Shown piece after piece: positions 8,462 through 17,540 of a DNA stretch of 64,000 bases. Every line of letters begins with the position of its first letter. Within the stretch, counting starts at the first letter, position 1. The notes under the pieces are model-generated. The model saw only the letters and a list, made by a program, of their open reading frames with translations, made no database searches and was not told the DNA's origin. Position numbers and translations under genes: made by a program. Source of the stretch: [Pasteurella] aerogenes (GTDB lineage Bacteria; Pseudomonadota; Gammaproteobacteria; Enterobacterales; Pasteurellaceae); assembly GCA_900637275.1 (NCBI GenBank), contig LR134362.1, forward strand, positions 1,860,001 to 1,924,000, in the 5' to 3' direction.

Positions 8462-8631
8462 AGGAAAAATTTTCCGTTTTAGTTTGATTACAATGGGTTA
8501 ATTTCTGCTTAACAAATAATCATAAAAAGCAAACAACTTCGTCACATCAGCAGCTGATATAATTTACTTTATTTATTAAATAAAATCGTACATAATGTCG
8601 CCGCTTTTTCATTGCAAATAAGGGGAACACA

Positions 8632-9204
8632 ATGTCATTAGGAAAAGATAATTTCGCCAATCCCGGTCCGTTAGGATTATGCGGATTTGCATTAACCACG
8701 TGGTTGCTATCGTTAATTAACGGTGGCATTTTTGACACGCAAAGTCTTGGCATGGTATTCGCGATGGCATTTGCATTTGGTGGTACCGCGCAAATTATTG
8801 CCGGTATGTTTGAATTTCAAAAAGGAAACACCTTCGGTTTCACTGCATTTATCAGCTACGGTTCATTTTGGTGGTCTTGGGCGTTGTTTAGCGTATTTTT
8901 CAAAGGTCAAACGCCGCCACAATTTATCGGTTGGTATTTAGCTATTTGGGGAACCTTCACCTTAATGATGTTTTTGGCAACATTCAGTAAGCCAAAAGCA
9001 TTACAAGCGGTCTTTTTCTTCCTCACTTTAACCTTCTATGCACTTGCTATCGGCGATAGTACTGGTAACCACAGCATTGTGAATGTCGGCGGATATTTAG
9101 GATTAATCACCGCACTTTGCGCATTTTACTTAGCTGCTGCGGAAGTGATTAACGAAAGCTACGGAAAAACCGTACTGCCTATCGGCGCGCCAAACGCCAA
9201 ATAA
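8632..9204 (+). CDS. satP: Acetate/succinate transporter, GPR1/FUN34/SatP family
   Basis: 190 residues with six predicted membrane helices, the size of E. coli SatP (YaaH). The family signature near the N-terminus is present as NPGPLGLCGFALTTWLLSL. SatP moves acetate and succinate with protons across the inner membrane. AGGGGA precedes the start, and a TATAAT lies at 8558-8563. Its divergence from adhE suggests a link to acetate and ethanol metabolism; that link is inference. Confidence 0.92.
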   Translation: MSLGKDNFANPGPLGLCGFALTTWLLSLINGGIFDTQSLGMVFAMAFAFGGTAQIIAGMFEFQKGNTFGFTAFISYGSFWWSWALFSVFFKGQTPPQFIGWYLAIWGTFTLMMFLATFSKPKALQAVFFFLTLTFYALAIGDSTGNHSIVNVGGYLGLITALCAFYLAAAEVINESYGKTVLPIGAPNAK

Positions 9205-9213
9205 CCTTCATAA

Positions 9214-9237
9214 AAAAGGCTGATTACTCAGCCTTTT
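9214..9237. terminator. Bidirectional terminator between satP and corB
   Basis: Perfect 10-bp stem AAAAGGCTGA/TCAGCCTTTT with a TTAC loop. The right arm overlaps the end of corB, so it can serve satP on the plus strand and corB on the minus strand. Confidence 0.85.
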
Positions 9238-10516
9238 CCTCATCACTTTCTAGCGACTTAACCCTCTCCACTTTGGCTTGCTTAATCACGTTATCCGCGA
9301 CTTCCAAAATGGTAATACGTAATCCATCAATTTCACACACCGTGCCTTCATCTGGAATTTCCTCCAAATGTTCCAAGATCAACCCATTAAAGGTACGCGC
9401 ATCTTCCGTTTCCAAATTCCAATCGAACAATTTATTCAAATCGCGAATATTGGCGGAACCTTCAATGATCATCGAACCATCTAGCTGCGGGGTGACTTCA
9501 TCATCTATAGAAGGCGCAGTTGAGGTCGTAAATTCGCCGACAATTTCTTCTAAAATATCTTCTAAGGTCACTAACCCTTTGATGTCGCCATATTCATCCA
9601 CTACCAAACCAATCCGTTCTTTATTATTGCGGAAATTTAATAATTGCGCATTCAGCGCCGTGCCTTCTGGAATAAAATAGGCTTCATCCACCGCACGAAT
9701 TAAGGTTTCTTTGGTGAATTCATTTTTATCCAACATCAAGCGATATGCCTCACGTACGCGCAAAATGCCCAGCACTTTTTCATCCATACTGCCTTTATAC
9801 AACACCACTTTACTGTGCGCCGCATGATTTAATTGGCGCATAATTGCTTTCCAATCGTCATCAATATCAATTCCGCCAATATCATTGCGCGGCACCATAA
9901 TATCATCCACCGTCACTTCTTCTAAATCCAAAATCGACAACAGCATTTCTTGGTGAGCAGAGGGAATAAATTGCGCTGATTGATTAACGATAGCTCGCAA
10001 CTCCTCCGGACTTAGCGAATGTGCTTTGGCTTCCGGATTTAAACGAAATAATTTCATCAAACCACGAATAATCAAGTTCATCAAAAACACTAACGGGCTT
10101 AATAGTTTCATCAATACCACCAGCAAATGGCTAGAGAAAAACGCCACTCTTTCCGGATAAAGTGCGGCAATACTTTTCGGGAAAATTTCCGAAAAGATCA
10201 GCATCACAAAGGTCAGCACACCAGTAGCGATTGCCACCCCGACATCTCCGTATAAACGCATACCGATAATGGTTGCCAACGCTGAGGCAGAAATATTGAC
10301 CAAGTTATTGCAAATTAAGATCAAACTGAGCAAGGTGTCGGTTTTTTTCAATAATTTTTCCGCTTTTTTCGCGCCACGATGCCCTTTTTCGGCTAAAAAA
10401 CGCATACGATAACGGTTGGCGGAAAGTAAACCGGTTTCAGAACTTGAGAAATAGGCAGAAAGAATGAGTAAAACGATGAGAGCAATAACTAACGTACTAA
10501 GGGGGATACTATCCAA
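9224..10516 (-). CDS. corB: CNNM/CorB-type membrane protein with CBS pair
   Basis: 430 residues, nearly collinear with E. coli CorB (YfjD). Domain order: N-terminal DUF21/CNNM membrane domain with about three to four helices (residues 5-180), a CBS pair (about 200-330, with VDDIMVPRNDI), and a C-terminal CorC_HlyC domain (about 340-420). Members are linked to magnesium and cobalt resistance or efflux. As in E. coli, it lies downstream of ypjD, with ffh divergent. Substrate is inferred from the family. Confidence 0.9.
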   Translation of the reverse strand: MDSIPLSTLVIALIVLLILSAYFSSSETGLLSANRYRMRFLAEKGHRGAKKAEKLLKKTDTLLSLILICNNLVNISASALATIIGMRLYGDVGVAIATGVLTFVMLIFSEIFPKSIAALYPERVAFFSSHLLVVLMKLLSPLVFLMNLIIRGLMKLFRLNPEAKAHSLSPEELRAIVNQSAQFIPSAHQEMLLSILDLEEVTVDDIMVPRNDIGGIDIDDDWKAIMRQLNHAAHSKVVLYKGSMDEKVLGILRVREAYRLMLDKNEFTKETLIRAVDEAYFIPEGTALNAQLLNFRNNKERIGLVVDEYGDIKGLVTLEDILEEIVGEFTTSTAPSIDDEVTPQLDGSMIIEGSANIRDLNKLFDWNLETEDARTFNGLILEHLEEIPDEGTVCEIDGLRITILEVADNVIKQAKVERVKSLESDEEKAE

Positions 10517-10547
10517 AATAAAACTATCCTATATTGATTAATCTTTA

Positions 10548-10587
10548 AAAGTGCGGTCATTTTTTCCTTAATTTTCAACCGCACTTT
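10548..10587. repeat. USS inverted pair between ypjD and corB
   Basis: AAAGTGCGGT (10548-10557) and ACCGCACTTT (10578-10587) are perfect complements with a 20-base T-rich spacer. It may work as a ypjD terminator, but the loop is long. Confidence 0.7.
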
Positions 10588-10594
10588 ACCATTT

Positions 10595-11398
10595 TTAAAC
10601 TGAAAACATCACTCGACTGCCAAAATAGGCAATCGTTAACAAAATCATACCTGAAATTGTATAAATAATCATCTTTTTTCCGCGCCAATACCATTTCCAA
10701 TGCCCGAGCAAGGCAACCCCGAAAATCATCCATGCTAGCAAAGATAACCAAGCTTTTTGAATATTTTGGGAAGCAAAAAAATCAGCCAAATAAATTGCAC
10801 CAGAAATTAAGGTGAACGTTAACAATACTTCGCCAGTAAGCAATAAACGGAAAAAATGACGCTCAACGGTCATCAATGGCGGAATAAGTGGCGAAAATGC
10901 CATTTTTTTACTTTTCAATTGGTAGTCAATCCAGCGCAATTGAATGGCGTAAAGGGTGGCGATAAAACAGAGTGCGTAAGCAAAAAGCGCCAAAGCAATA
11001 TGAATTAACAATCCGGTATTTTGCGCCAAATGTTGCACAATCGACCCCGGCAACAATGCTTGTAAAATCAAATTGATGATCGCAAAACAATAGACAATCG
11101 GCAGCAATACCCAAAGGGTATTCACACGAAACATCATGGCAGCCGTTGCTAATCCCGCAATGATCACGCTAAGTAATGAGCCAATGTCCATCAAGGTAAA
11201 GCTTTGTCCACTCAATAAATGATTAATCAGCGTATGCAAACTGACAAGATGGCAAAATATGGCGAAAAGTGCGGTCAAAAAAAAGACGTTTTGTTTGCTT
11301 TTTTCAATTTTTCCACTGCTATGTGCTTTTACCAATAAAGGCGCGATCAATAAAATACTGACCAAATATAACAAGACCGAGACGGTGGCAAACCACAT
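10595..11398 (-). CDS. ypjD: YpjD, cytochrome c assembly (CcsA-like) family membrane protein
   Basis: 267 residues from the ATG at 11398, chosen because GGAG lies 9 bases before it; the ATG at 11413 has no ribosome-binding site. About eight hydrophobic helices. The family is related to heme-handling CcsA/CcmC proteins; a conserved membrane histidine is visible (GLLIHIALALFAYALCF). The function of YpjD itself is not established. Neighbour order ffh/ypjD/corB is conserved with E. coli. Confidence 0.85.
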   Translation of the reverse strand: MWFATVSVLLYLVSILLIAPLLVKAHSSGKIEKSKQNVFFLTALFAIFCHLVSLHTLINHLLSGQSFTLMDIGSLLSVIIAGLATAAMMFRVNTLWVLLPIVYCFAIINLILQALLPGSIVQHLAQNTGLLIHIALALFAYALCFIATLYAIQLRWIDYQLKSKKMAFSPLIPPLMTVERHFFRLLLTGEVLLTFTLISGAIYLADFFASQNIQKAWLSLLAWMIFGVALLGHWKWYWRGKKMIIYTISGMILLTIAYFGSRVMFSV

Positions 11399-11500
11399 CG
11401 TAATTATCTCCATGAATTCAAATTAACAGTTTATTCTAGCGGTGCGCCACTAAAATCGCTATAAATTTCTTTCAAATGATGAAAATCTACCGAATTTCAG

Positions 11501-11506
11501 TATAAT
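11501..11506 (+). promoter_or_regulatory. -10 box of the ffh promoter
   Basis: Perfect TATAAT 35 bases before the ffh start; no convincing -35 hexamer. Confidence 0.5.
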
Positions 11507-11541
11507 GAAGGCAATTTTGTCGAATAAAATTAGGATCAATA

Positions 11542-12927
11542 ATGTTTGAAAATTTATCAGATCGCCTGTCCAAAACCTTACGTAATATCACGGGCAAAGG
11601 ACGTTTAACCGAAGATAATATCAAAGAGACGCTGCGCGAAGTGCGGATGGCGTTACTTGAAGCCGACGTGGCATTACCGGTGGTACGTGATTTTATTAAC
11701 AAAGTCAAAGAACGCGCGATCGGCGAAGAGGTCAATAAAAGCCTAACCCCGGGTCAAGAGTTTCTCAAAATTGTACAAGCCGAGCTTGAAAAAGCCATGG
11801 GCGAAGCCAATGAAAGTTTAAATTTAGCCACACAACCGCCAGCCGTTATCTTGATGGCGGGCTTACAAGGGGCAGGGAAAACCACATCCGTCGGAAAATT
11901 AGCGAAATTTTTAAAAGAGCGCCATAAAAAGAAAGTATTAGTCGTCTCGGCGGACGTTTACCGCCCAGCGGCGATCAAACAATTGGAAACCTTAGCACAA
12001 GCAGTTGGCGCCGATTTTTATCCCTCTAATACGCAACAAAAGCCGGTAGAAATTGCCAAAAGCGCCCTTGCTGATGCTAAATTGAAATTCTATGACGTCT
12101 TGATTGTGGATACTGCCGGTCGCTTGCACGTGGACGGTGAGATGATGGAAGAAATTCAGCAAATTCACACCGCACTTCAACCGATCGAAACCTTGTTTAC
12201 TGTAGATGCAATGACCGGTCAAGATGCAGCAAATACCGCAAAAGCCTTTAACGAAGCATTACCATTGACCGGCGTGATCTTAACCAAAGTGGATGGTGAT
12301 GCGCGCGGTGGAGCGGCGTTATCTATCCGTCAAATTACCGGTAAACCGATTAAATTTTTAGGGGTAGGCGAAAAAACCGATGCCCTTGAGCCTTTCCATC
12401 CGGATCGTGTCGCATCTCGCATTTTAGGCATGGGGGACGTTTTGTCGCTGATCGAAGATTTGCAACGTAGCGTCGATCAAGAAAAAGCAGAAAAAATGGC
12501 GGCGAAGTTTAAAAAAGGCGACAATTTTACCCTTGACGATTTCCGCGAACAATTAGTTGAAATGAAAAAAATGGGCGGCATGATGTCCATGTTGGAAAAA
12601 TTACCCGGTGCTAAAAATCTGCCAGATCATGTGAAAAATCAAGTAGATGACAAAATGTTTGTCAAAATGGAAGCCATTATTAATTCCATGACCTTAAAAG
12701 AACGCGCCAATCCGGATATTATCAAGGGTTCCCGTCGACGTCGTATCGCCTTAGGTTCCGGTACGCAAGTGCAAGATGTGAATAAATTGCTCAAACAATT
12801 TGACGAAATGCAACGCATGATGAAAAAAATGCGCAAAGGCGGCATGGCAAAAATGATGAGAGGAATGCAAGGCATGATGGGCGGAATGGGAGGCTTAGGC
12901 GGACTCGGTGGACTGTTTAAGCGTTAA
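11542..12927 (+). CDS. ffh: Signal recognition particle protein Ffh
   Basis: 461 residues. N domain (1-85), GTPase G domain with P-loop GLQGAGKTTSVGKLAK near residue 107, DTAGRLHVD and the TKVDGDARGG motifs, and a methionine-rich M domain (about 330-450) ending in Met/Gly repeats. Ffh with 4.5S RNA delivers nascent inner-membrane proteins to FtsY and SecYEG; secY is also in this window. AGGA precedes the ATG by 8 bases. A USS is inside at 12169-12177. Monocistronic, followed by a strong terminator. Confidence 0.98.
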   Translation: MFENLSDRLSKTLRNITGKGRLTEDNIKETLREVRMALLEADVALPVVRDFINKVKERAIGEEVNKSLTPGQEFLKIVQAELEKAMGEANESLNLATQPPAVILMAGLQGAGKTTSVGKLAKFLKERHKKKVLVVSADVYRPAAIKQLETLAQAVGADFYPSNTQQKPVEIAKSALADAKLKFYDVLIVDTAGRLHVDGEMMEEIQQIHTALQPIETLFTVDAMTGQDAANTAKAFNEALPLTGVILTKVDGDARGGAALSIRQITGKPIKFLGVGEKTDALEPFHPDRVASRILGMGDVLSLIEDLQRSVDQEKAEKMAAKFKKGDNFTLDDFREQLVEMKKMGGMMSMLEKLPGAKNLPDHVKNQVDDKMFVKMEAIINSMTLKERANPDIIKGSRRRRIALGSGTQVQDVNKLLKQFDEMQRMMKKMRKGGMAKMMRGMQGMMGGMGGLGGLGGLFKR

Positions 12928-12955
12928 CAACAACTGCAATTTTAAAGAAAAACAA

Positions 12956-12984
12956 AACCCCAATCTGCCTAACAGATTGGGGTT
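12956..12984. terminator. Bidirectional terminator between ffh and tonB
   Basis: Perfect 12-bp stem AACCCCAATCTG/CAGATTGGGGTT with a 5-base loop, followed by T residues on the plus strand and preceded by A-rich sequence that becomes U-rich on the minus strand. Confidence 0.9.
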
Positions 12985-13001
12985 TTTCGTTACACTAATC
13001 A

Positions 13002-13790
13002 CTAGTGAATTTTAAAGCTAATCGGCACGCTAATTGCGCTACCCATTCCGTTTGGTTTTGGACCGATCGAGCGCGCACTTTGCACCGCATTCAACGCCGC
13101 ATTATCCAAATCCTCCGCACCGGAACTTTTAGCCACTCGTGCGCCGCTTAAGCTACCATCTCCATTAATAGTAAAGCTGATGGTCACCACGCCTTGCTTA
13201 CGCATCATTTTCGCCCGTTGCGGATAGCGTTTATGGCGCTCAATTTCACGTCGCAGCGCGCTACGGTAGGCATTCAATTCATCTGCACTGACGCCACTTC
13301 CCGCCATATTTGGACGCGGAGTGGTCACGTGTGCATTGCCGGCATTCACTGCATTTACCTTTGCTTGCGACGCCACTTCATGATCGCTTTTCACCTTGTC
13401 TGACTGCATTGGTTTGACTTTGGCAACCGATTTAGGTTTTTCCTTTTTCTCTTTTGGTTTTTCTTTCAGCGTGGGTTTTGGTTTCTCTTTTTTCTTCTCG
13501 ACAACGATTTCTTTTTTCACTTTCACCGGCTCTGGTTTGATGGTCGGATCCGCGACGTCCTCTTTTGCAACCTCTTCTTTTGGTGCTGGTTCAGGTTCAA
13601 CTGGCGGTTGTGGTGCAGGATCTTCGATGATCGTCCCCATCATCATTTCCATCGAAATCGCGGTTTGCGCCTCTGCCGCTTGGCTATTCGCGCTGTCATG
13701 TTTTACACTGTAAAAAATCGCGGCAGCAAGAGCAGAATGCACCAACAACGAGAGCAAAAAACCAACCCAAGAATGACGCTTACTAGCCAT
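13002..13790 (-). CDS. tonB: Energy transducer TonB
   Basis: 262 residues. A single N-terminal membrane anchor (about 8-28) is followed by a long Pro/Glu/Lys-rich periplasmic spanner (PEPAPKEE, then VKKEIVVEKKKEKPKP) and a C-terminal TonB domain with RYPQRAKMMRKQGVVTISFT and a terminal VPISFKIH strand. TonB passes inner-membrane proton-motive energy to outer-membrane receptors such as the one at 14800-16755. The ATG follows the exbD TAA directly, so it is the last gene of exbB-exbD-tonB. Confidence 0.96.
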   Translation of the reverse strand: MASKRHSWVGFLLSLLVHSALAAAIFYSVKHDSANSQAAEAQTAISMEMMMGTIIEDPAPQPPVEPEPAPKEEVAKEDVADPTIKPEPVKVKKEIVVEKKKEKPKPTLKEKPKEKKEKPKSVAKVKPMQSDKVKSDHEVASQAKVNAVNAGNAHVTTPRPNMAGSGVSADELNAYRSALRREIERHKRYPQRAKMMRKQGVVTISFTINGDGSLSGARVAKSSGAEDLDNAALNAVQSARSIGPKPNGMGSAISVPISFKIH

Positions 13791-14177
13791 TTATTTTCCT
13801 TTCTCTTTCATGGTCACAATGGCGACATTGGTAATTTGATATTTTGCCATCAAATCCGTTAAAGTAACAAAATCTTGGAATGTCGATTTGGCATCCACTT
13901 TTAAGGTCACTTTTTGCGCTTTATCCCATTGAGCCACTTCTTGTTCCAATTTTTCGACAGTCACCGGCTGATCATTAAAATAAATTTCGCCCTTATCGGT
14001 CACGGTCAACAATTTCGCCAAATCATCCGCTTTAAACGCCACCGTCGTACTGGCTTTCGGCACATTAACTTTAATTTTGCCTTGCGAAATAAAAGTTGCC
14101 GTAATCAACACAATAGCTAACAACACCAACATAATGTCAATAAAGGGAATGATGTTGATTTCATCAAACTTTTTCAC
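13791..14177 (-). CDS. exbD: Biopolymer transport protein ExbD
   Basis: 128 residues; one N-terminal membrane helix containing the essential aspartate in FIDIMLVLLAIVL, then a periplasmic domain. ExbB5-ExbD2 forms the proton-driven motor that energises TonB. Start is one base from the exbB stop; tonB starts immediately after. The order exbB-exbD-tonB is the Haemophilus arrangement. Confidence 0.96.
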   Translation of the reverse strand: MKKFDEINIIPFIDIMLVLLAIVLITATFISQGKIKVNVPKASTTVAFKADDLAKLLTVTDKGEIYFNDQPVTVEKLEQEVAQWDKAQKVTLKVDAKSTFQDFVTLTDLMAKYQITNVAIVTMKEKGK

Positions 14178-14178
14178 C

Positions 14179-14634
14179 TTAAGCTCCTATGTTTTTTTGA
14201 CCGTTTAAGGCTTTCCATTTCAGACGATTCACTTCAACTTTACGGGTCAATCCGTTATAGAACACCATAGACGGAATGGCCACTAAAATCCCCACCGCAG
14301 TGGCTTTTAACGCGAGCGATAAATTGAGCATAATTGCAGCGGCGTCAATATCCCCACCGGAGTTCCCCAACTCAAAAAAGGTTAATAAAATCCCGATGAC
14401 TGTCCCCAGCAAACCCACATAAGGCGCATTGGATCCGATCGTTGAAATGGCAGTTAAATTGCGGGTCAAATCAATATCTAGCTCGTGAATATTGGTGTAA
14501 TGAGAAACTTGGATTTTATTTAAAAAGATAAAACGCTCCAGCGCAAACCATAACATAATAAAACTCATAATGCCGAGCAAACCGAGAATAAGGTAATCAA
14601 TATAATTGTGTAAAAAAGTAAATAGTTGAGACAT
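14179..14634 (-). CDS. exbB: Biopolymer transport protein ExbB
   Basis: 151 residues, shorter than the E. coli form (244) because it lacks the long N-terminal extension, as in other Haemophilus-type ExbB. Three membrane helices are visible, with the conserved GLLGTVIGILLTF and ATAVGILVAIPSM regions of the channel. First gene of the operon; a Fur box lies 50 bases upstream. Confidence 0.95.
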   Translation of the reverse strand: MSQLFTFLHNYIDYLILGLLGIMSFIMLWFALERFIFLNKIQVSHYTNIHELDIDLTRNLTAISTIGSNAPYVGLLGTVIGILLTFFELGNSGGDIDAAAIMLNLSLALKATAVGILVAIPSMVFYNGLTRKVEVNRLKWKALNGQKNIGA

Positions 14635-14683
14635 AGATTATTCCTAATGCAAAGTGCGGTTAATTTCTTATTAGTTTTGCAAT

Positions 14684-14698
14684 TGAGAATTAATTTCA
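14684..14698. promoter_or_regulatory. Fur box of the exbB-exbD-tonB operon
   Basis: TGAGAATTAATTTCA matches the 7-1-7 Fur consensus TGATAAT-N-ATTATCA at 12 of 14 positions and lies inside a larger imperfect palindrome with perfect CAATTGA/TCAATTG arms (14680-14702). Its place just upstream of exbB fits iron repression. Confidence 0.75.
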
Positions 14699-14760
14699 AT
14701 TGAGGGCAGAATTCTAGCAAAATTCAACCATGGGGTCAAAGTTTCCCTAAGTTTTCGCCA

Positions 14761-14787
14761 AAAGTGCGGTGATTTTGACCGCACTTT
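14761..14787 (-). terminator. USS inverted pair, terminator of the TonB-dependent receptor gene
   Basis: AAAGTGCGGT (14761-14770) and ACCGCACTTT (14778-14787) form a perfect 10-bp stem with a 7-base loop, 12 bases after the receptor stop. Confidence 0.8.
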
Positions 14788-14799
14788 TGCCCGTTTTGC

Positions 14800-16755
14800 T
14801 TAGAACGTATAATTCACGCTCATTCTAAAATTACGACCGGTTTCCGGCAGAGAGTTAATGCCGGTGCGTTGACTGTGACTTTTATAATATTTATTAAACG
14901 CATTATCCAAAGCGAAATTAATATTTACATCATCACGATTAAAGGGTTTCCAATTAACAAAAAAGTCGCTCACACCATAGCCCGGACGATTAACTTCTTC
15001 TGTTGAGGTACTTGCGCCGCGCGTTGGAATCCCCTTTTCACTTTCCACAAAACGTCCGCGCCAACCGATTTCAATATTCGGTTGCTCAAATTGGTAACTG
15101 GTACTTAGCGTCCAAGTTCTACCAATTAACATCGCCAAGGTATTGGTATCCACCGCTGAACCGTCTAATTCCGGTTTGCTGTCGGCAACACCGGCACGTA
15201 GGGTTAAACCGCCATGGCGATAAGCGGCACTGAATTCATAACCGTGATTTTTTAATTTTCCGCCGTTATATAATTCTTGTACGCCGCGAACACCAGTTTC
15301 GCGTAACGCTACTACGTCATCAATCGTTTGCCAAAAATAGCTACCACTTAATGACAATTGATCGGAAAGTTGATAATTAAAGCCAATTTCCGTATTACGT
15401 GAACGTTCCGCTTTAATATCATCTGCAACGGAAATCACGTTTTTGCCACTTCTACCGGCGCCACCAGCAATCGCCGGTTCATACAAGCGTGGGCTGCGCG
15501 TGGCATAATTGTGGCTAACATTAAAACTCAAATCGGGTGATGCTTCCCAAATTAACCCCACACTTGGGTTAAACGCACCGTCGTCGGCTTTTTTATTGTC
15601 CATGGCGGTGAAACGAAAATAATCATAACGCAATCCAGTGGTTAAGGTGACCGATCCAAAGCCCCAAATGCCCTCGGCATAAACGCCAACATCTTCTTTA
15701 CGCTGTTTGACGATATTATCGTAAGCAAAACTATTCGGTTTCGCCGCTTGTTCACGCCAGTTTACCCCGTATTTGATTAAATGATTTTCGCCAATCGCAC
15801 TATCTAAATTCAAATTGGCACCGCTGGTGGTAATTTTCGTGGTCGAATCCGTATCAGTTTCTTTGCGTTCGGCTTCTTTGTAGTACACATTGAAATCTAC
15901 TTGCGAAATCCAGCCGAGATTTTTCCCCAAATATTGTAAATTGCTAGTATCTTCGGTGGTCACCCGATAACGTGGTTGATTGTTGGCATCATTATCGGAC
16001 TGTGCAAAATCAAATTCTTCACGTAAATTTCGTTCGCCATAATAGCGTTCTTGGCGATGGCTAAAAACAATGCGATGATTTTCATTTAAATCTACGCCAA
16101 TTTTGCTCAATAGCGCGCGTTGCCCTAACCCGCTTTTGTTGACAATTTGGTTATTTCCGTCTTTATATTCACGATTGTCGATCCAATTACCGCTAAACAA
16201 GGCATCAATATTTTCATATTTACCATAAACCGAGCCGCCTTTTGCCCAGCCTTTGTTTGATGCATAAGCCCCATTTAATTTAAACCCAATATTTTGCCCC
16301 TCTTTGAGTAAATCTTTGGCATCAACGGTGGTCGCTACAATTTGTCCGCTGGTTGCGCCAATACCCGCACTGGCAGAACCAGTACCTTTTTGTACATTCA
16401 CCTGTTTAATCAAGCTCGGATCCAACATCATAAAACGCCCTTGATGGTGAAATATAGCGGTATCAGAATAAGTATTATCAATTTTCAGATCTACTTGATC
16501 TTGTCCCATGCCACGAATGGTCAACCATTGTGAAGTTCCAATGCCGCCACCAAAATTAATCGACGGTTCTTCACGTAATAAACCTCTTAAATCAGTTTCT
16601 GTACTTTTATTGACATCACTTTTTGTTACGACATTCGTTTTACTTTTGCTGCCAGTATTTTCTGAGATGACGTTGATAAGTGCCAATTCTTCTGCTTGCA
16701 CGGAAGCTGAAACAAATGCGGCAATGGGAAGTAGGACAAATGCAGTTTTCTTCAT
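14800..16755 (-). CDS. TonB-dependent outer-membrane receptor, probable iron-compound receptor
   Basis: 651 residues: Sec signal peptide (1-21, ending VQA), plug domain (about 35-150, with LRGLLREEPSINFGGG and TIRGMGQDQVDL), and a 22-strand beta-barrel ending in aromatic FRMSVNYTF. The ligand is unclear: the motif YATRSPRLYEP stands where heme receptors have FRAP/NPNL-type signatures, and the plug has a paired histidine (IFHHQGRFM). Two Fur boxes precede the gene and exbB-exbD-tonB follows on the same strand, so iron uptake is well supported. I cannot choose between a siderophore, heme or other metal chelate. Confidence 0.88.
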   Translation of the reverse strand: MKKTAFVLLPIAAFVSASVQAEELALINVISENTGSKSKTNVVTKSDVNKSTETDLRGLLREEPSINFGGGIGTSQWLTIRGMGQDQVDLKIDNTYSDTAIFHHQGRFMMLDPSLIKQVNVQKGTGSASAGIGATSGQIVATTVDAKDLLKEGQNIGFKLNGAYASNKGWAKGGSVYGKYENIDALFSGNWIDNREYKDGNNQIVNKSGLGQRALLSKIGVDLNENHRIVFSHRQERYYGERNLREEFDFAQSDNDANNQPRYRVTTEDTSNLQYLGKNLGWISQVDFNVYYKEAERKETDTDSTTKITTSGANLNLDSAIGENHLIKYGVNWREQAAKPNSFAYDNIVKQRKEDVGVYAEGIWGFGSVTLTTGLRYDYFRFTAMDNKKADDGAFNPSVGLIWEASPDLSFNVSHNYATRSPRLYEPAIAGGAGRSGKNVISVADDIKAERSRNTEIGFNYQLSDQLSLSGSYFWQTIDDVVALRETGVRGVQELYNGGKLKNHGYEFSAAYRHGGLTLRAGVADSKPELDGSAVDTNTLAMLIGRTWTLSTSYQFEQPNIEIGWRGRFVESEKGIPTRGASTSTEEVNRPGYGVSDFFVNWKPFNRDDVNINFALDNAFNKYYKSHSQRTGINSLPETGRNFRMSVNYTF

Positions 16756-16793
16756 AAATTTTCCTTAAAATTAAAACATGATTAAATATAAAA

Positions 16794-16810
16794 ATGAGAA
16801 TTGTTATCAT
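16794..16810. promoter_or_regulatory. Fur box 1 upstream of the receptor gene
   Basis: ATGAGAATTGTTATCAT, a near-palindrome; 12 of 14 matches to the 7-1-7 Fur consensus, 39 bases before the receptor ATG, where it would cover the promoter. Confidence 0.8.
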
Positions 16811-16838
16811 ATTTATAATTTAAGGAATGTCAATATAA

Positions 16839-16856
16839 ATGAGAATAATTTTCAAT
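16839..16856. promoter_or_regulatory. Fur box 2 upstream of the receptor gene
   Basis: Contains TGAGAATAATTTTCA, again 12 of 14 matches to the 7-1-7 Fur consensus, 45 bases upstream of box 1. Two boxes suggest tight iron control. Confidence 0.7.
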
Positions 16857-16910
16857 TAAAATCAAGCAAAAAATAGACAACCCAATGTTGCCTAAAAAAT
16901 ATATAATTGA

Positions 16911-17387
16911 TTACTTTTGATACCAAATTTTATTCACAAACAATGTCACCAGACCTGATGGAGTATGCACTTTGACTTCATCATCAATTTGTTTACCGAT
17001 AAGCGCACGTGCCACTGGACTGTCGATAGAAATCCAATTTTTCGCCGGATCAAATTCGTCACATCCCACAATACGATATTGTTTGCACACGCCCTCTTCA
17101 TTTTCCAATTCGACCCAAGCGCCAAAAAAGATCTTTCCTTCTTGGCGTGGATCATAATCAACAATTTGTAATACTTCCAAACGTTTACTTAGAAAACGTA
17201 CGCGGCGATCAATTTCGCGCAAGCGACGTTTACCATAAATATATTCGGCATTTTCACTACGATCACCCAATGCAGCCGCATCGGATACCGCTTGCGTTAC
17301 TTTCGGACGTTCATCTTTCCACAAAAATTTCAATTCTTGATCCAAGGCTTGCCAGCCGGCACGAGTAATATAGTTCGATTTAGACAT
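16911..17387 (-). CDS. greB: Transcript cleavage factor GreB
   Basis: 158 residues, same length as E. coli GreB. N-terminal coiled coil (about 1-75) with the tip acidic residues in LGDRSENAEY that hold the catalytic magnesium in the RNA polymerase secondary channel; C-terminal FKBP-like domain with FFGAWVELENEEG. The protein rescues backtracked polymerase by stimulating RNA cleavage. GreB rather than GreA is supported by KRRLREIDRRVRFLSKRLE. Divergent from tex, as in other gammaproteobacteria. Confidence 0.96.
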   Translation of the reverse strand: MSKSNYITRAGWQALDQELKFLWKDERPKVTQAVSDAAALGDRSENAEYIYGKRRLREIDRRVRFLSKRLEVLQIVDYDPRQEGKIFFGAWVELENEEGVCKQYRIVGCDEFDPAKNWISIDSPVARALIGKQIDDEVKVHTPSGLVTLFVNKIWYQK

Positions 17388-17540
17388 AATTTAATATTTG
17401 CTTAGGATTTTATATGAATTGTAACATATTGCATAAAATATCGTCTATTTTAACCAATTATTCAATAAATATTTGAGCAACTGTAGTAAAAACAGTATCC
17501 TATGACGTATTTTTATTTTCATTACCGAAGATGTTAGGCT

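Noticed and set aside
13396..13713. 105-codon plus-strand frame opposite tonB
   Set aside because: Shadow of the Pro/Lys-rich TonB spanner; repeats of Ser/Phe/Gly are the antisense of that low-complexity region.
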